A stretch of DNA of 64,000 bases from an uncultured Oscillospiraceae bacterium (GTDB lineage: Bacteria > Bacillota > Clostridia > Oscillospirales > Oscillospiraceae): NCBI GenBank assembly GCA_947625045.1, contig CANQMW010000014.1:19277-83276 (forward strand), given 5' to 3'. This document shows positions 39,178 to 47,446 of this stretch, piece after piece. The translations under genes and the position numbers were made by a program. The notes beneath the pieces are model-generated. The model was not told the origin of the DNA, did not search any database, and worked only from the letters and a program-made list of their open reading frames with translations. Position 1 is the first letter of the stretch, and the number at the start of each line of letters is the position of its first letter.

Positions 39178-41022
39178 ATGGAAATGAACGAACACATAGA
39201 CGCCCTGCTCCGGCAGGTACAGCGTCCCGCCCGGTATGTGGGCGGCGAATACGGCCAGGTGGTGAAGGACAAGGCGGACGTGGACGTGCGCTTTGCCTTC
39301 TGCTTCCCGGATACCTACGAGATCGGCATGTCCAACCTGGGGATGAAGATCCTCTACGGTGTCCTCAACGATATGCCCGGGGTGTGGTGCGAGCGGGTGT
39401 TCGCCCCCTGGGGGGACATGGCGGAAAAGCTGCGCCAAGAGCACATCCCCCTGTGGGCATTGGAGAGCGGCGACCCCTTATCCGATTTCGATATCATTGC
39501 CTTCTCCATCGGCTACGAGATGGCCTATACCACCGTGCTGGACATGCTGGACCTGGGGGGCGTGCCCATCCATGCGTCGGAACGCATGGGCCTTGAGCAC
39601 ATGGTCATGGCCGGGGGCGGGTGCATGTGCAACATCGAGCCTATGGCTGATTTCTTCGATCTTTGCTTTTTGGGCGAGGGGGAGGACGTGGACCGGGAAG
39701 TCCTGGCGCTCTACCAGAAGGCCAAGCGTGAGGGCTGGGACAAGCCCCGGTTTTTGCGCCAGGCCGCCCAGATCGAGGGCGTATATATCCCCAGCCTCTA
39801 TGATATCGCCTACAACGCCGACGGTACCGTGGCGGCCATCACGCCGAAGGACGGCGCCCCCGAAAAGGTGCGCAAGCGCATCGTGGAGGACTTCGACGCC
39901 TGCTATTTCCCCACGAAGCCTGTGGTGCCCTCCACGGAGATCGTCCACGACCGTGTGAGCCTGGAGGTGTTCCGGGGCTGCATCCGGGGCTGCCGGTTCT
40001 GCCAGGCGGGCCACACCAACCGGCCCGTCCGCTCCCGGAAGGCGGAGACCCTGCTCAAGCTGGGGAAGGAGACACTGGAGAACACGGGCTATCAGGAGCT
40101 CAACCTCTCCAGCCTCAGCACCAGCGACTATCGGGAGCTCTCGGAGCTGTGCGACGGGCTTTTGGATTACTGCCGGCCCCGGGGCATCAGCCTGAGCCTG
40201 CCAAGTTTGCGGGCGGACAACTTCTCCATGGACATCATGCACCGGGTCCAGCAGGTGAGAAAGAGCGGCCTCACCTTTGCCCCGGAGGCGGGCACCCAGC
40301 GGCTGCGGGACGTGATCAACAAGAACGTCACCGAGGAGGACCTTTTAAATTCCTGCCGCATCGCCTTCCAGGGGGGCTGGAACGGTGTGAAGCTTTACTT
40401 CATGCTGGGCCTGCCCACGGAGACGGACGAGGACGTGCTGGGCATCGCGGACCTGGCGAAGAAGGTATACTGGACCTGGCGGGAGGCAGCGCCCGACAGG
40501 AGCCGGGGCGTGCGCATCACGGTGAGCACCTCCGAATTCATCCCCAAGCCCCACACCCCCTTCCAGTGGGAGGCGCAGATCAGCCGGGAGGAATACCTGC
40601 GGCGGGTGAAGCTGCTGACCGACGCCCTGGCGAAGGCCAAGAGCGTCACCTATAACTGGCATGACGCCGAGATGAGCCTCGTCGAGGCGGCCCTGGCCCG
40701 GGGCGACCGGCGCGTGGGCGCGGTGGTGGAAGAGGTATGGAAAAACGGCGGACGGCTGGAGAGCTGGAGCGATTACTTTGCCCTGGACCGGTGGCTCGCG
40801 GCGTTTCCCGCCTGCGGGCTGGACATGGACTTTTACGCCACCCGGGGCCGGCCCACGGAGGAACTGCAGCCCTGGGAGCACATGGACTGCGCCGTGAGCA
40901 GGCGGCACCTTGAGCGGGAGAGGGAGCGGGCCTACGAGGGCGTGCTCACCCCTGACTGCCGGGCGGGCTGCGCCGGATGCGGGGCGTCACGGCTCCTGAA
41001 GGAGGGCGTGTGCCGTGGATAA
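39178..41022 (+). CDS. B12-binding radical SAM protein, TIGR03960 family
   Basis: A 614-residue radical SAM enzyme. The N-terminal region (residues 1-240) resembles a cobalamin-binding/Rossmann domain (CFPDTYEIGMSNLGMKIL). The SAM cluster motif is GCIRGCRFCQAG (Cys-x3-Cys-x2-Cys) near residue 267. A Cys-rich C-terminal tail CRAGCAGCGASRL may bind another cluster. In many Firmicutes it pairs with the DUF2344 protein as here, and the pair is conserved near rplU/rpmA or sporulation genes. Reaction unknown. ATG at 39178 chosen because homologues start near MNEHIDALL; an earlier ATG (39142) lies within the protease gene. Confidence 0.88.
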   Translation: MEMNEHIDALLRQVQRPARYVGGEYGQVVKDKADVDVRFAFCFPDTYEIGMSNLGMKILYGVLNDMPGVWCERVFAPWGDMAEKLRQEHIPLWALESGDPLSDFDIIAFSIGYEMAYTTVLDMLDLGGVPIHASERMGLEHMVMAGGGCMCNIEPMADFFDLCFLGEGEDVDREVLALYQKAKREGWDKPRFLRQAAQIEGVYIPSLYDIAYNADGTVAAITPKDGAPEKVRKRIVEDFDACYFPTKPVVPSTEIVHDRVSLEVFRGCIRGCRFCQAGHTNRPVRSRKAETLLKLGKETLENTGYQELNLSSLSTSDYRELSELCDGLLDYCRPRGISLSLPSLRADNFSMDIMHRVQQVRKSGLTFAPEAGTQRLRDVINKNVTEEDLLNSCRIAFQGGWNGVKLYFMLGLPTETDEDVLGIADLAKKVYWTWREAAPDRSRGVRITVSTSEFIPKPHTPFQWEAQISREEYLRRVKLLTDALAKAKSVTYNWHDAEMSLVEAALARGDRRVGAVVEEVWKNGGRLESWSDYFALDRWLAAFPACGLDMDFYATRGRPTEELQPWEHMDCAVSRRHLERERERAYEGVLTPDCRAGCAGCGASRLLKEGVCRG

Positions 41023-41647
41023 ACTGAGACTGAAATTCTCCAAGACCGGCCGGGCGGTATATCTTTCCCACCTGGACCTGATGCGCACCATGCAGCGGGT
41101 ATTTTCCCGGGCGGGGGTGCCCCTCAAGTATTCCGAGGGCTTCAACCCCCACGCGAAGATATCCATCATCCTGCCCCTCTCCGTGGGTACGGCGAGCCTG
41201 TGCGAATACATGGACTTCGCTCTCACGGAGGAAAGGGACCTGGCCACGCTGCCGGAAGCGCTCAACGCCTATATGCCTGAGGGCATCCGGGCCTTGGAGG
41301 CCTACGAGGCCCCCTGCAAGGGCGCGGAGCTTCGCTGGCTCATGGTGGAGGGAGTCATGAAGGGCGGCCGGGACGCGGCATTTTATACTGAGTTCTTTGC
41401 CAGGGATACCATTCCCGTGACCCGGAAGGCCAAGCGGGGCATGCGCACCGACGACATCGCCCCCGCCATCCAGGCGGTGCAGTTCAATGATATGGAGGGC
41501 GGCGTGGCGGTCAAAGCGATACTGCACGCCCAGGACCCCACCGTGAGCCCGGAGCTGATGATGGCCGCCCTGGGGGAGGACGCCCCGGCATACTGGCGCT
41601 TCACCCGCCTGGAGGCCTTCAAAGAGGACCTCACACCCTTCCGTTAA
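41015..41647 (+). CDS. TIGR03936 / DUF2344 radical-SAM-linked protein
   Basis: A 210-residue protein ([51 protein letters not shown]). The family always accompanies the TIGR03960 radical SAM enzyme or is fused to it; the GTG start overlaps the upstream gene by 8 bp. Function unknown; a role in tRNA or protein modification has been proposed for the pair but nothing in the sequence decides it. It ends 27 bp before the rplS promoter -35 box. Confidence 0.88.
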   Translation: MDKLRLKFSKTGRAVYLSHLDLMRTMQRVFSRAGVPLKYSEGFNPHAKISIILPLSVGTASLCEYMDFALTEERDLATLPEALNAYMPEGIRALEAYEAPCKGAELRWLMVEGVMKGGRDAAFYTEFFARDTIPVTRKAKRGMRTDDIAPAIQAVQFNDMEGGVAVKAILHAQDPTVSPELMMAALGEDAPAYWRFTRLEAFKEDLTPFR

Positions 41648-41673
41648 AAAGTGGATATTTTTTGCAAAAACGC

Positions 41674-41702
41674 TTGCATATCCGGAAAAATTATGCTATG
41701 AT
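41674..41702 (+). promoter_or_regulatory. Promoter for rplS
   Basis: TTGCAT (41674-41679) and TATGAT (41697-41702) with a 17-bp spacer, the best-looking vegetative promoter in the window's housekeeping part. Confidence 0.7.
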
Positions 41703-41709
41703 ACCCGAG

Positions 41710-41790
41710 CATGTTAATGCGTCTAATAAGGCGGTCCGCTGCCGGATGAGCGTTATTCCCGGTATGAACGTCTATGTAAGGAAGGTTTAT
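41710..41790 (+). promoter_or_regulatory. Possible L19 ribosomal-protein leader
   Basis: The roughly 85-base untranslated leader of rplS contains short self-complementary pieces (for example GCGGTCCGC). Many Firmicutes have an L19-binding autoregulatory leader in exactly this position. I cannot confirm the consensus by eye. Confidence 0.35.
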
Positions 41791-41793
41791 ATC

Positions 41794-42135
41794 ATGGATC
41801 TCATCAATGCGCTGACCCAGCAGTACATGAAGCCGGAGCTGCCGGAGATGAACGTGGGCGACACCGTCCGCGTCACCGTCCGCATCAAGGAGGGCAACCG
41901 CGAGCGCAACCAGGCCTTCGAGGGCACCCTCATCGCCAAGAAGCACGGCGGCATCAACGAGACCATCACCGTGCGCCGTATCTCCTACGGCGTGGGCTGT
42001 GAGAAGGTCTTCCCGGTACACTCTCCCACCATCGTGAGCGTGGACACCGTCCGCAAGGGCAAGGTCCGCCGGGCGAAGCTGTACTACCTGCGCGACCGCG
42101 TGGGCAAGGCCGCCAAGGTCCGGGAGAAGCTGTAA
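41794..42135 (+). CDS. rplS: 50S ribosomal protein L19
   Basis: A 113-residue ribosomal protein: [60 protein letters not shown] and [20 protein letters not shown] are diagnostic. It sits at the 30S-50S interface. ATG at 41794 follows AAGGAAGG. It has its own promoter and a strong terminator at 42150-42183; in Bacillus rplS is likewise near ylqF and rnhB. Confidence 0.98.
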   Translation: MDLINALTQQYMKPELPEMNVGDTVRVTVRIKEGNRERNQAFEGTLIAKKHGGINETITVRRISYGVGCEKVFPVHSPTIVSVDTVRKGKVRRAKLYYLRDRVGKAAKVREKL

Positions 42136-42149
42136 AAACCGAAAAGACC

Positions 42150-42183
42150 AACAAAAAAGAGGCGTCAGGCCTCTTTTTTGTTG
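42150..42183 (+). terminator. Terminator after rplS
   Basis: GAGGC/GCCTC stem extended by A6/T6 pairing, four- to five-base loop, T-rich tail. Confidence 0.9.
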
Positions 42184-42273
42184 CGTTTACAGGCACTTAT
42201 ATTGTATAATCACTTGTTGAGCGTTTGGAAGACTCTCCCGGCATTGGCCGGGGCATGAAACAGGAGGCAGAAC

Positions 42274-42951
42274 ATGGAAGGCAGACACGCGGCGGGTACT
42301 GTGCAGCCGGCCCAGCCGGACACCGGCTCCGGGAAGAAGCAGAAGCAGCCCGTCGATCCCTATAAAGATACGTACGAATGGATACACTGCATCGTGATAT
42401 CCGTGATCGCCTGTGTGCTGGTGTTCGTACTGGTGGCCCGGGTCATCCAGGTCCAGGGCCGGAGCATGCTCCCCAACCTGGAACAGGGGGACCGGATCAT
42501 CATAACCCGCCTGGCCGGCGGCTATGAGCAGGGGGACATCGTGGTCCTCAAAGCGGACAAGTTCAAAAATGAGCCCCTGGTGAAGCGGGTCATCGGCACC
42601 GGCGGCCAGACCATCACCCTGGACTTCGCCACTGGCGACATCACCGTGGACGGCAAGGTGCTGGACGAGCCCTATATCTTTGAGCGGACCATCGACAGCT
42701 ACAGCATCATGGACCCCCAGTATTATGACGTATACGGCATCGACCCGGAGAAGGACGTGACGGCCACATCCGTCACCATCACCGTGCCGGAGGGACACCT
42801 CTTCTGCATGGGCGACAACCGCAACAACTCCAGCGACAGCCGTGTGGCCACCATCGCCTATATCGACACCCGGGACGTGATGGGCAAGGCGGTGTTCCGC
42901 CTCTATCCCTTCCACAAGATCGGCGCCATCTACGGCGCAAAGCAGGCCTGA
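42274..42951 (+). CDS. lepB: Signal peptidase I
   Basis: Membrane serine protease that removes signal peptides. 225 residues: one N-terminal span (residues 38-62), catalytic Ser in QGRSMLPNLEQGD near residue 70, catalytic Lys in LVKRVIGTGGQ near 109 and the box E motif MGDNRNNSSDSR near 189. Preceded by CAGGAGG. The 30-residue cytosolic extension before the span is slightly long. Its stop overlaps the ylqF start (TGATG). Confidence 0.96.
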   Translation: MEGRHAAGTVQPAQPDTGSGKKQKQPVDPYKDTYEWIHCIVISVIACVLVFVLVARVIQVQGRSMLPNLEQGDRIIITRLAGGYEQGDIVVLKADKFKNEPLVKRVIGTGGQTITLDFATGDITVDGKVLDEPYIFERTIDSYSIMDPQYYDVYGIDPEKDVTATSVTITVPEGHLFCMGDNRNNSSDSRVATIAYIDTRDVMGKAVFRLYPFHKIGAIYGAKQA

Positions 42952-43775
42952 TGGCCCAGGTGCAGTGGTTCCCCGGCCACATGAAAAAGGCCGAGCGGAT
43001 GATGCAGGACAGCCTCAAGCTGGTGGACGCTGTGTGCGAGGTGGTAGACGCCCGCATACCCCGGTCCAGCCGGAACCCGGACCTGGACGGCATCATCGCG
43101 AGGCGAAAGCCAAGACTGCTCATCTTAAACCGCGCGGACCAGGCGGACCCCAGTGTCACCGCCCAGTGGCGGGCATGGTATAAGGCCCAGGGCGTGCCCT
43201 TCCTGGAATGCGACGCCAAGTCCGGCCGGGGGGTAAAGGACCTGCCCCGTGCCCTGCGTGCCCTCAGGGACAAGCAGGGACCTATGCGGGCCATGGTGGC
43301 GGGGGTGCCCAACGTGGGCAAATCCACGTTCATCAACAAGGTAAGCGGCCGGAAGACCGCCGCGGCCTCCGACAGGCCCGGCGTCACCCGGGGCAAGCAG
43401 TGGATAACGGTCGATGACCAATTGGAGCTCTTGGACACCCCGGGCATCCTGTGGCCTAAGTTCGATGACCCCGCCGTGGGGGACGCCCTGGCGTTCACCG
43501 GGGCGGTGAAGGACGAGGTGCTGGACGCCGAGGACCTGGCGGCCCGGCTTTTGGTGAAGCTGCGGACGCTATACCCGGCGGCGCTCACCGAGCGGTATAA
43601 GATAGACCCGGCCCCGGAGATGCAGGGCTGGGAGCTCCTGGAGGCCTGCGCCCGGAAGAGGGGCTTTCTCATGGCCGGCGGCAATGTGAACACCGAGCGG
43701 ATGGCGGCGGTGCTGCTGGACGAATTCCGGGGCGGCAAGCTGGGGAGGATCAGCCTTGAAAGACCCTCTGACTGA
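42951..43775 (+). CDS. ylqF: Ribosome biogenesis GTPase YlqF (RbgA)
   Basis: A circularly permuted GTPase needed for late 50S assembly; 274 residues. WFPGHMKKAERMMQDSL opening, G4 as LNRADQADP (NRxD variant of NKxD) near residue 62, G1 GVPNVGKSTFINKV near 121, and G3 DTPGILWPKF near 161, i.e. the G4-G5-G1-G2-G3 order of the family. It lies in the lepB-ylqF-rnhB-yraN run conserved in Firmicutes. Confidence 0.95.
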   Translation: MAQVQWFPGHMKKAERMMQDSLKLVDAVCEVVDARIPRSSRNPDLDGIIARRKPRLLILNRADQADPSVTAQWRAWYKAQGVPFLECDAKSGRGVKDLPRALRALRDKQGPMRAMVAGVPNVGKSTFINKVSGRKTAAASDRPGVTRGKQWITVDDQLELLDTPGILWPKFDDPAVGDALAFTGAVKDEVLDAEDLAARLLVKLRTLYPAALTERYKIDPAPEMQGWELLEACARKRGFLMAGGNVNTERMAAVLLDEFRGGKLGRISLERPSD

Positions 43776-44376
43776 CCTTTGGGAGATGGAGCGCGCCCTC
43801 CATAAGGAAGGGTACGCCATCGTCTGCGGCGCGGACGAGGCGGGACGGGGCCCCCTGGCGGGGCCGGTGTGCGCCGCGGCAGTGATACTGCCCGAAGGGG
43901 CGGAACTGCCCGGGCTCAATGACTCCAAAAAGCTCACGGAGAAAAAGCGGGAGGCGCTGTTCCCGCTCATAAAAGAGACGGCCATATCCTACGGCATTGC
44001 CTTCGCCACGGTGGAGGAGATCGAGGAGATGAACATCCTCCGTGCGGCGCTGCTGGCTATGGACAGGGCCATCGCACAATTGGACCCACAGCCCGCCCTG
44101 GCCCTCATAGACGGCAACACGACGAAGGGCATATCCCTGCCTGCCCGCAGCGTCATAGGCGGGGACGGAAAGTGCGCCTGCATCGCGGCGGCGTCTGTAT
44201 TGGCGAAGGTGACACGGGACCATCTCATGCTTAAGCTGGCGGAGCAGTATCCCCAGTACGGCTTTGAAAAGCACAAGGGCTACGGCACCAAGGCCCACTA
44301 CGAAGCCATCGGCCAATATGGCCCCTGTCCCGCCCACCGGCCGTCCTTTTTGAAAAAGTACTATGCCAAGCGATAA
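43756..44376 (+). CDS. rnhB: Ribonuclease HII
   Basis: Removes RNA from RNA-DNA hybrids. 206 residues; catalytic acids in CGADEAGRGPLAG (Asp-Glu) near residue 25, DGN near 119 and another Asp in ASVLAKVTRDHLM near 156. The start is a TTG at 43756 with GGGGAGG seven bases upstream, inside the end of ylqF; an ATG at 43786 is an alternative. Overlaps yraN by 14 bp. Confidence 0.94.
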   Translation: MKDPLTDLWEMERALHKEGYAIVCGADEAGRGPLAGPVCAAAVILPEGAELPGLNDSKKLTEKKREALFPLIKETAISYGIAFATVEEIEEMNILRAALLAMDRAIAQLDPQPALALIDGNTTKGISLPARSVIGGDGKCACIAAASVLAKVTRDHLMLKLAEQYPQYGFEKHKGYGTKAHYEAIGQYGPCPAHRPSFLKKYYAKR

Positions 44377-44734
44377 AAAGCTCCTGGGTGCCTTCGGGGA
44401 GGACGCGGCCTGCGAATACCTGAGGCGGCGGGGCTATCGGCTGTTGGGCCGCAACTACGCCTGCCGGCAGGGCGAGGTGGACATCATCGCCCGCAAGGGG
44501 CGGTATATCGTGTTCGCAGAGGTCAAGCTGCGGAAAAACGCTGACTTCGGCGCGGCGGCGGAGTTTGTCACGGCCGCCAAGCAGCAGCGGGTCATATTCG
44601 CCGCCCGGCGGTGGCTGGCGGCCAACCCCACGGACCTGCAGCCCCGGTTCGACGTGATAGAGGTCTACGCCCCCCAGGGGCTGGACACCAAAAAGCCGGA
44701 GATACATCATTTGGAGGATGCGTACCAGACATGA
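44363..44734 (+). CDS. YraN family (UPF0102) endonuclease-like protein
   Basis: A 123-residue protein of the YraN/PD-(D/E)XK-like fold: LGAFGEDAACEYLRRRGY, then the catalytic-like pattern GEVDIIARKGRYIVFAEVK (Glu/Asp...Glu-x-Lys) near residue 36. Usually found beside rnhB as here. Function unproven, possibly nucleic-acid processing. Stop and thrC start overlap (ATGA). Confidence 0.9.
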   Translation: MPSDKKLLGAFGEDAACEYLRRRGYRLLGRNYACRQGEVDIIARKGRYIVFAEVKLRKNADFGAAAEFVTAAKQQRVIFAARRWLAANPTDLQPRFDVIEVYAPQGLDTKKPEIHHLEDAYQT

Positions 44735-46212
44735 AGTATGTGAGCACAAGAGGCCAGAGCGGGGCGGTCACCGCCTCCCAGGCCATCATCCGGGGCATCG
44801 CCCCCGACGGCGGGCTCTATGTGCCCGATACCATTCCCACCGTGGACGAGGCGTTCATAAGCGGCCTCTGCGCGGCCGATTACCGGGCCCGGGCCGTGGC
44901 GGTGCTGGGACTCTACCTGGAGGAGTTTTCCAAGGAAGAACTGGAGGCCATCGCTGAAGCGTCCTACGGGGACAACTTCGACCACCCCGCCGTGGCGCCC
45001 ACCCATATCCTGGATGACGACACGGCCTATCTTGAGCTGTGGCATGGCCCAACCAGCGCCTTCAAGGACATGGCCCTGCAGATCATGCCCCGGCTTTTGA
45101 CCGCGAGCCTTCGGAAAAACGGGGAAGAGCGGACCGTGAGCATTCTCGTCGCCACCAGCGGCGACACGGGAAAGGCCGCTTTGGAGGGCTTTAAGGACGT
45201 GCCCGGCACCCGCATCATGGTGTTCTACCCCCGGGACGGGGTCAGTCAGGTGCAGAAGCTGCAGATGGCGACCCAGGAGGGACAGAACGTCAACGTGACG
45301 GCCGTGAACGGCAACTTCGACGACGCCCAGACCGGCGTGAAGAAGATATTCGGCGACAAGGAATTTGAGAAGGTCCTGGACGGGCGGGGATATTTTTTGA
45401 GCTCCGCCAACTCCATCAACTGGGGCCGCCTGGCGCCCCAGATCGCCTATTATTTTTCCGCCTACTGCGACATGGTGAACGCGGGGAAGCTGAAGATGGG
45501 CGAGGCGCTGGACTTCGCCGTGCCCACCGGCAACTTCGGCGACATCCTGGCCGGGTGGTACGCTAAGCAGATGGGACTGCCCGTGGGCCGGCTCATATGC
45601 GCGTCCAACGACAATAACGTCCTCACGGACTTTATCGCCACGGGCGTATATGACAAGAACCGCCCCTTCCATCTGACCAGTTCGCCCTCCATGGACATCC
45701 TGGTGTCCTCTAACCTGGAGCGGCTGCTCTACTGCCGCACCGGGGACGCGGCAGCCGTGCGGGGCTTTATGGAAAAGCTCTCCGGCGAGGGGCGCTACGA
45801 CGTGGGCAAAGTCCTGGGCGACGCGGTGCGGGCTGAGTTCACCGGCGGCTTCTGCCGGGACGGGGAGGCAAAGGCGGAGATAGGCAGGCTCTGGCAGGAG
45901 AGCGGCTATCTCATGGATACCCATACCGCCGTGGCCAGCCGGGTGCTCCGGGACCTGCGGGAAAAGGAGGGCGCGCGCCGCCCCACGGTGGTGGTGTCCA
46001 CCGCCAGCCCCTTCAAGTTCGGCGCCGCCGTATTGGAGGCCCTGGGCGTGATTACCGACGAGACCGGACCCGCGTTGGTGGATGAGCTGGCCGCTGTCAC
46101 CGGCCGGGCCGCGCCCAAGCCGTTGGCAGACCTCGGCAAAAAGCCGGTGCGCTTTGAGACTTGGGTAGAGAAAGAGGACATGGAACAGGCTGTGTCGGAG
46201 TTTTTGGCGTAA
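44731..46212 (+). CDS. thrC: Threonine synthase
   Basis: PLP enzyme converting O-phosphohomoserine to threonine. 493 residues. Opening MKYVSTRGQSGAVTASQAI, PLP lysine in TSAFKDMALQ near residue 111, phosphate/PLP-binding LVATSGDTGKAALEG near 137 and NFGDILAGWYAKQMG near 268. This is the longer E. coli/yeast-type form. Translationally coupled to yraN, which is unusual in function though common in this lineage (inference). Followed by the repeat at 46224. Confidence 0.96.
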   Translation: MKYVSTRGQSGAVTASQAIIRGIAPDGGLYVPDTIPTVDEAFISGLCAADYRARAVAVLGLYLEEFSKEELEAIAEASYGDNFDHPAVAPTHILDDDTAYLELWHGPTSAFKDMALQIMPRLLTASLRKNGEERTVSILVATSGDTGKAALEGFKDVPGTRIMVFYPRDGVSQVQKLQMATQEGQNVNVTAVNGNFDDAQTGVKKIFGDKEFEKVLDGRGYFLSSANSINWGRLAPQIAYYFSAYCDMVNAGKLKMGEALDFAVPTGNFGDILAGWYAKQMGLPVGRLICASNDNNVLTDFIATGVYDKNRPFHLTSSPSMDILVSSNLERLLYCRTGDAAAVRGFMEKLSGEGRYDVGKVLGDAVRAEFTGGFCRDGEAKAEIGRLWQESGYLMDTHTAVASRVLRDLREKEGARRPTVVVSTASPFKFGAAVLEALGVITDETGPALVDELAAVTGRAAPKPLADLGKKPVRFETWVEKEDMEQAVSEFLA

Positions 46213-46223
46213 CTTTCCAACTC

Positions 46224-46371
46224 CAAAGCCTCCCCTGTGCAAGGGGAGGGGGACCGCGCGAAGCGCGGTGGAAGGGTTGTTACCAGTGTTGAGGTGACTT
46301 CCAGCCTGGTAACAATCCCTCAGTCTCCGGCTGACGCCGGAGCCAGCTCCCTTTGCACAAGGGGGCCATAT
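46224..46371. repeat. MITE-like palindromic repeat after thrC
   Basis: Outer arms CAAAGCCTCCCCTGTGCAAG and CTCCCTTTGCACAAGGGGGC are imperfect inverted repeats; inside are CCGCGCG/CGCGCGG-like and TTGTTACCAG/CTGGTAACAA arms around a 17-base tip. The whole can fold as one branched hairpin. Similar small non-coding repeats (contents CTCCCCTGTGCAAGGGGAG, AGTCTCCGGCTGACGCCGGA) are common in gut Oscillospiraceae genomes. Confidence 0.7.
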
Positions 46372-46425
46372 AAGGTGCCGCCTGCGGCGGCATATGTAGG
46401 AGCGGCTCAATGGCCGCCCCTGAGG

Positions 46426-46620
46426 TCACACATACTGCCAGGTGTCCACGGGCGCGAAGGTACCGCAGAAGGTCTCCGCCTTGGTGACGGCCTCCTCGCT
46501 CTTGACGTTGATATGGGTGGCAGTGCACTGGTCACTGAGCGTATGATGCTTGCAGTTGGCCACCGTGCAGCACACGCCGTTGATGCAATCCCGGCCGCCG
46601 CAGTTTTTCTTTTCGTCCAT
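46426..46620 (-). CDS. DUF1540 domain-containing protein
   Basis: A 64-residue Cys-rich protein on the minus strand: MDEKKNCGGRDCINGVCCTV, ANCKHHTLSDQCTATHINV, ending AETFCGTFAPVDTWQYV. The C-x4-C-x4-CC-x4-C-x7-C spacing and following THINV match DUF1540, a probable small metal-binding domain common in clostridia. Strong RBS GAGGTGA six bases before ATG. It lies opposite to its neighbours and starts 50 bp from the divergent metallophosphoesterase gene. Function unknown. Confidence 0.82.
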   Translation of the reverse strand: MDEKKNCGGRDCINGVCCTVANCKHHTLSDQCTATHINVKSEEAVTKAETFCGTFAPVDTWQYV

Positions 46621-46670
46621 CCGTCTATCACCTCGGGGGATAGTATCTGCAATGGAGAGGCGGTTATGTA

Positions 46671-47360
46671 ATGAATCTTTTTGCCATAGGCGATCTCCAC
46701 CTGTCCTTCGGGGCGGATAAGCCCATGGATATATTCGGTCCCAGGTGGCAGGGCCACGTGGAAAAGCTCCGGGAGGGCTTTTCCCAGCTCTCCGACGGCG
46801 ATGTGTGCGTCCTCTGCGGCGACACAAGCTGGGCGTCGGACCTGGAGGGCGCCTTACCGGACTTTCAGTTCATCGAGAGCCTGCCGGGGAAGAAGATCGT
46901 TTTAAAAGGCAACCACGACTACTGGTGGACCAGCGCCGCCAAGATGAACGCCTTTTTTGAAAAAAATTCCATCCAGTCCATCTCCATCCTCCACAACAAC
47001 TTCTACCCCTATGGGGAGAACGCCGCCATATGCGGCACCAAGGGCTGGTTTTATGAGGAGTCCCGGGGCACGGAGCACGACAAAAAGCTGATCGCCCGGG
47101 AGATACTGCGGCTGGAGGCGTCCTTGAAAGCGGCGGGGGACAGAGAGAAGTACGTCTTCCTCCATTATCCCCCCAAGTACGGCGGCTATATGTGTCCGGA
47201 GATCCTGGCGCTGCTCAAAGACTACGGCGTGCGCACCTGCTGCAGCGGCCATCTTCACGCCGACAGCCTGCGCATGGCCTTCAACGGCCTGTGGGAGGGG
47301 ACGAGGCATATATGCGTTTCCGCCGACGGGATAAACTTTAGGCCTTGCAAGATCCTGTAA
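46671..47360 (+). CDS. Cytosolic metallophosphoesterase
   Basis: A 229-residue calcineurin-like phosphoesterase: IGDLHLSFG near residue 6 (D-x-H), CGDTSWASD near 49 (GD), KGNHDYWW near 78 (GNHD), LHYPPKYGG near 167 and CSGHLHAD near 195 (GHxH). No signal or membrane segment. Divergent from the DUF1540 gene. This subgroup is widespread in Firmicutes; substrate unknown. Confidence 0.9.
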   Translation: MNLFAIGDLHLSFGADKPMDIFGPRWQGHVEKLREGFSQLSDGDVCVLCGDTSWASDLEGALPDFQFIESLPGKKIVLKGNHDYWWTSAAKMNAFFEKNSIQSISILHNNFYPYGENAAICGTKGWFYEESRGTEHDKKLIAREILRLEASLKAAGDREKYVFLHYPPKYGGYMCPEILALLKDYGVRTCCSGHLHADSLRMAFNGLWEGTRHICVSADGINFRPCKIL

Positions 47361-47446
47361 TATTTGGTAAAATATAAAAACTGTGTTTTAAGCTGTCAAC
47401 AAATATATATCCATCCCCGCGTATTATTGGAAGGAGAAGTCACCCC

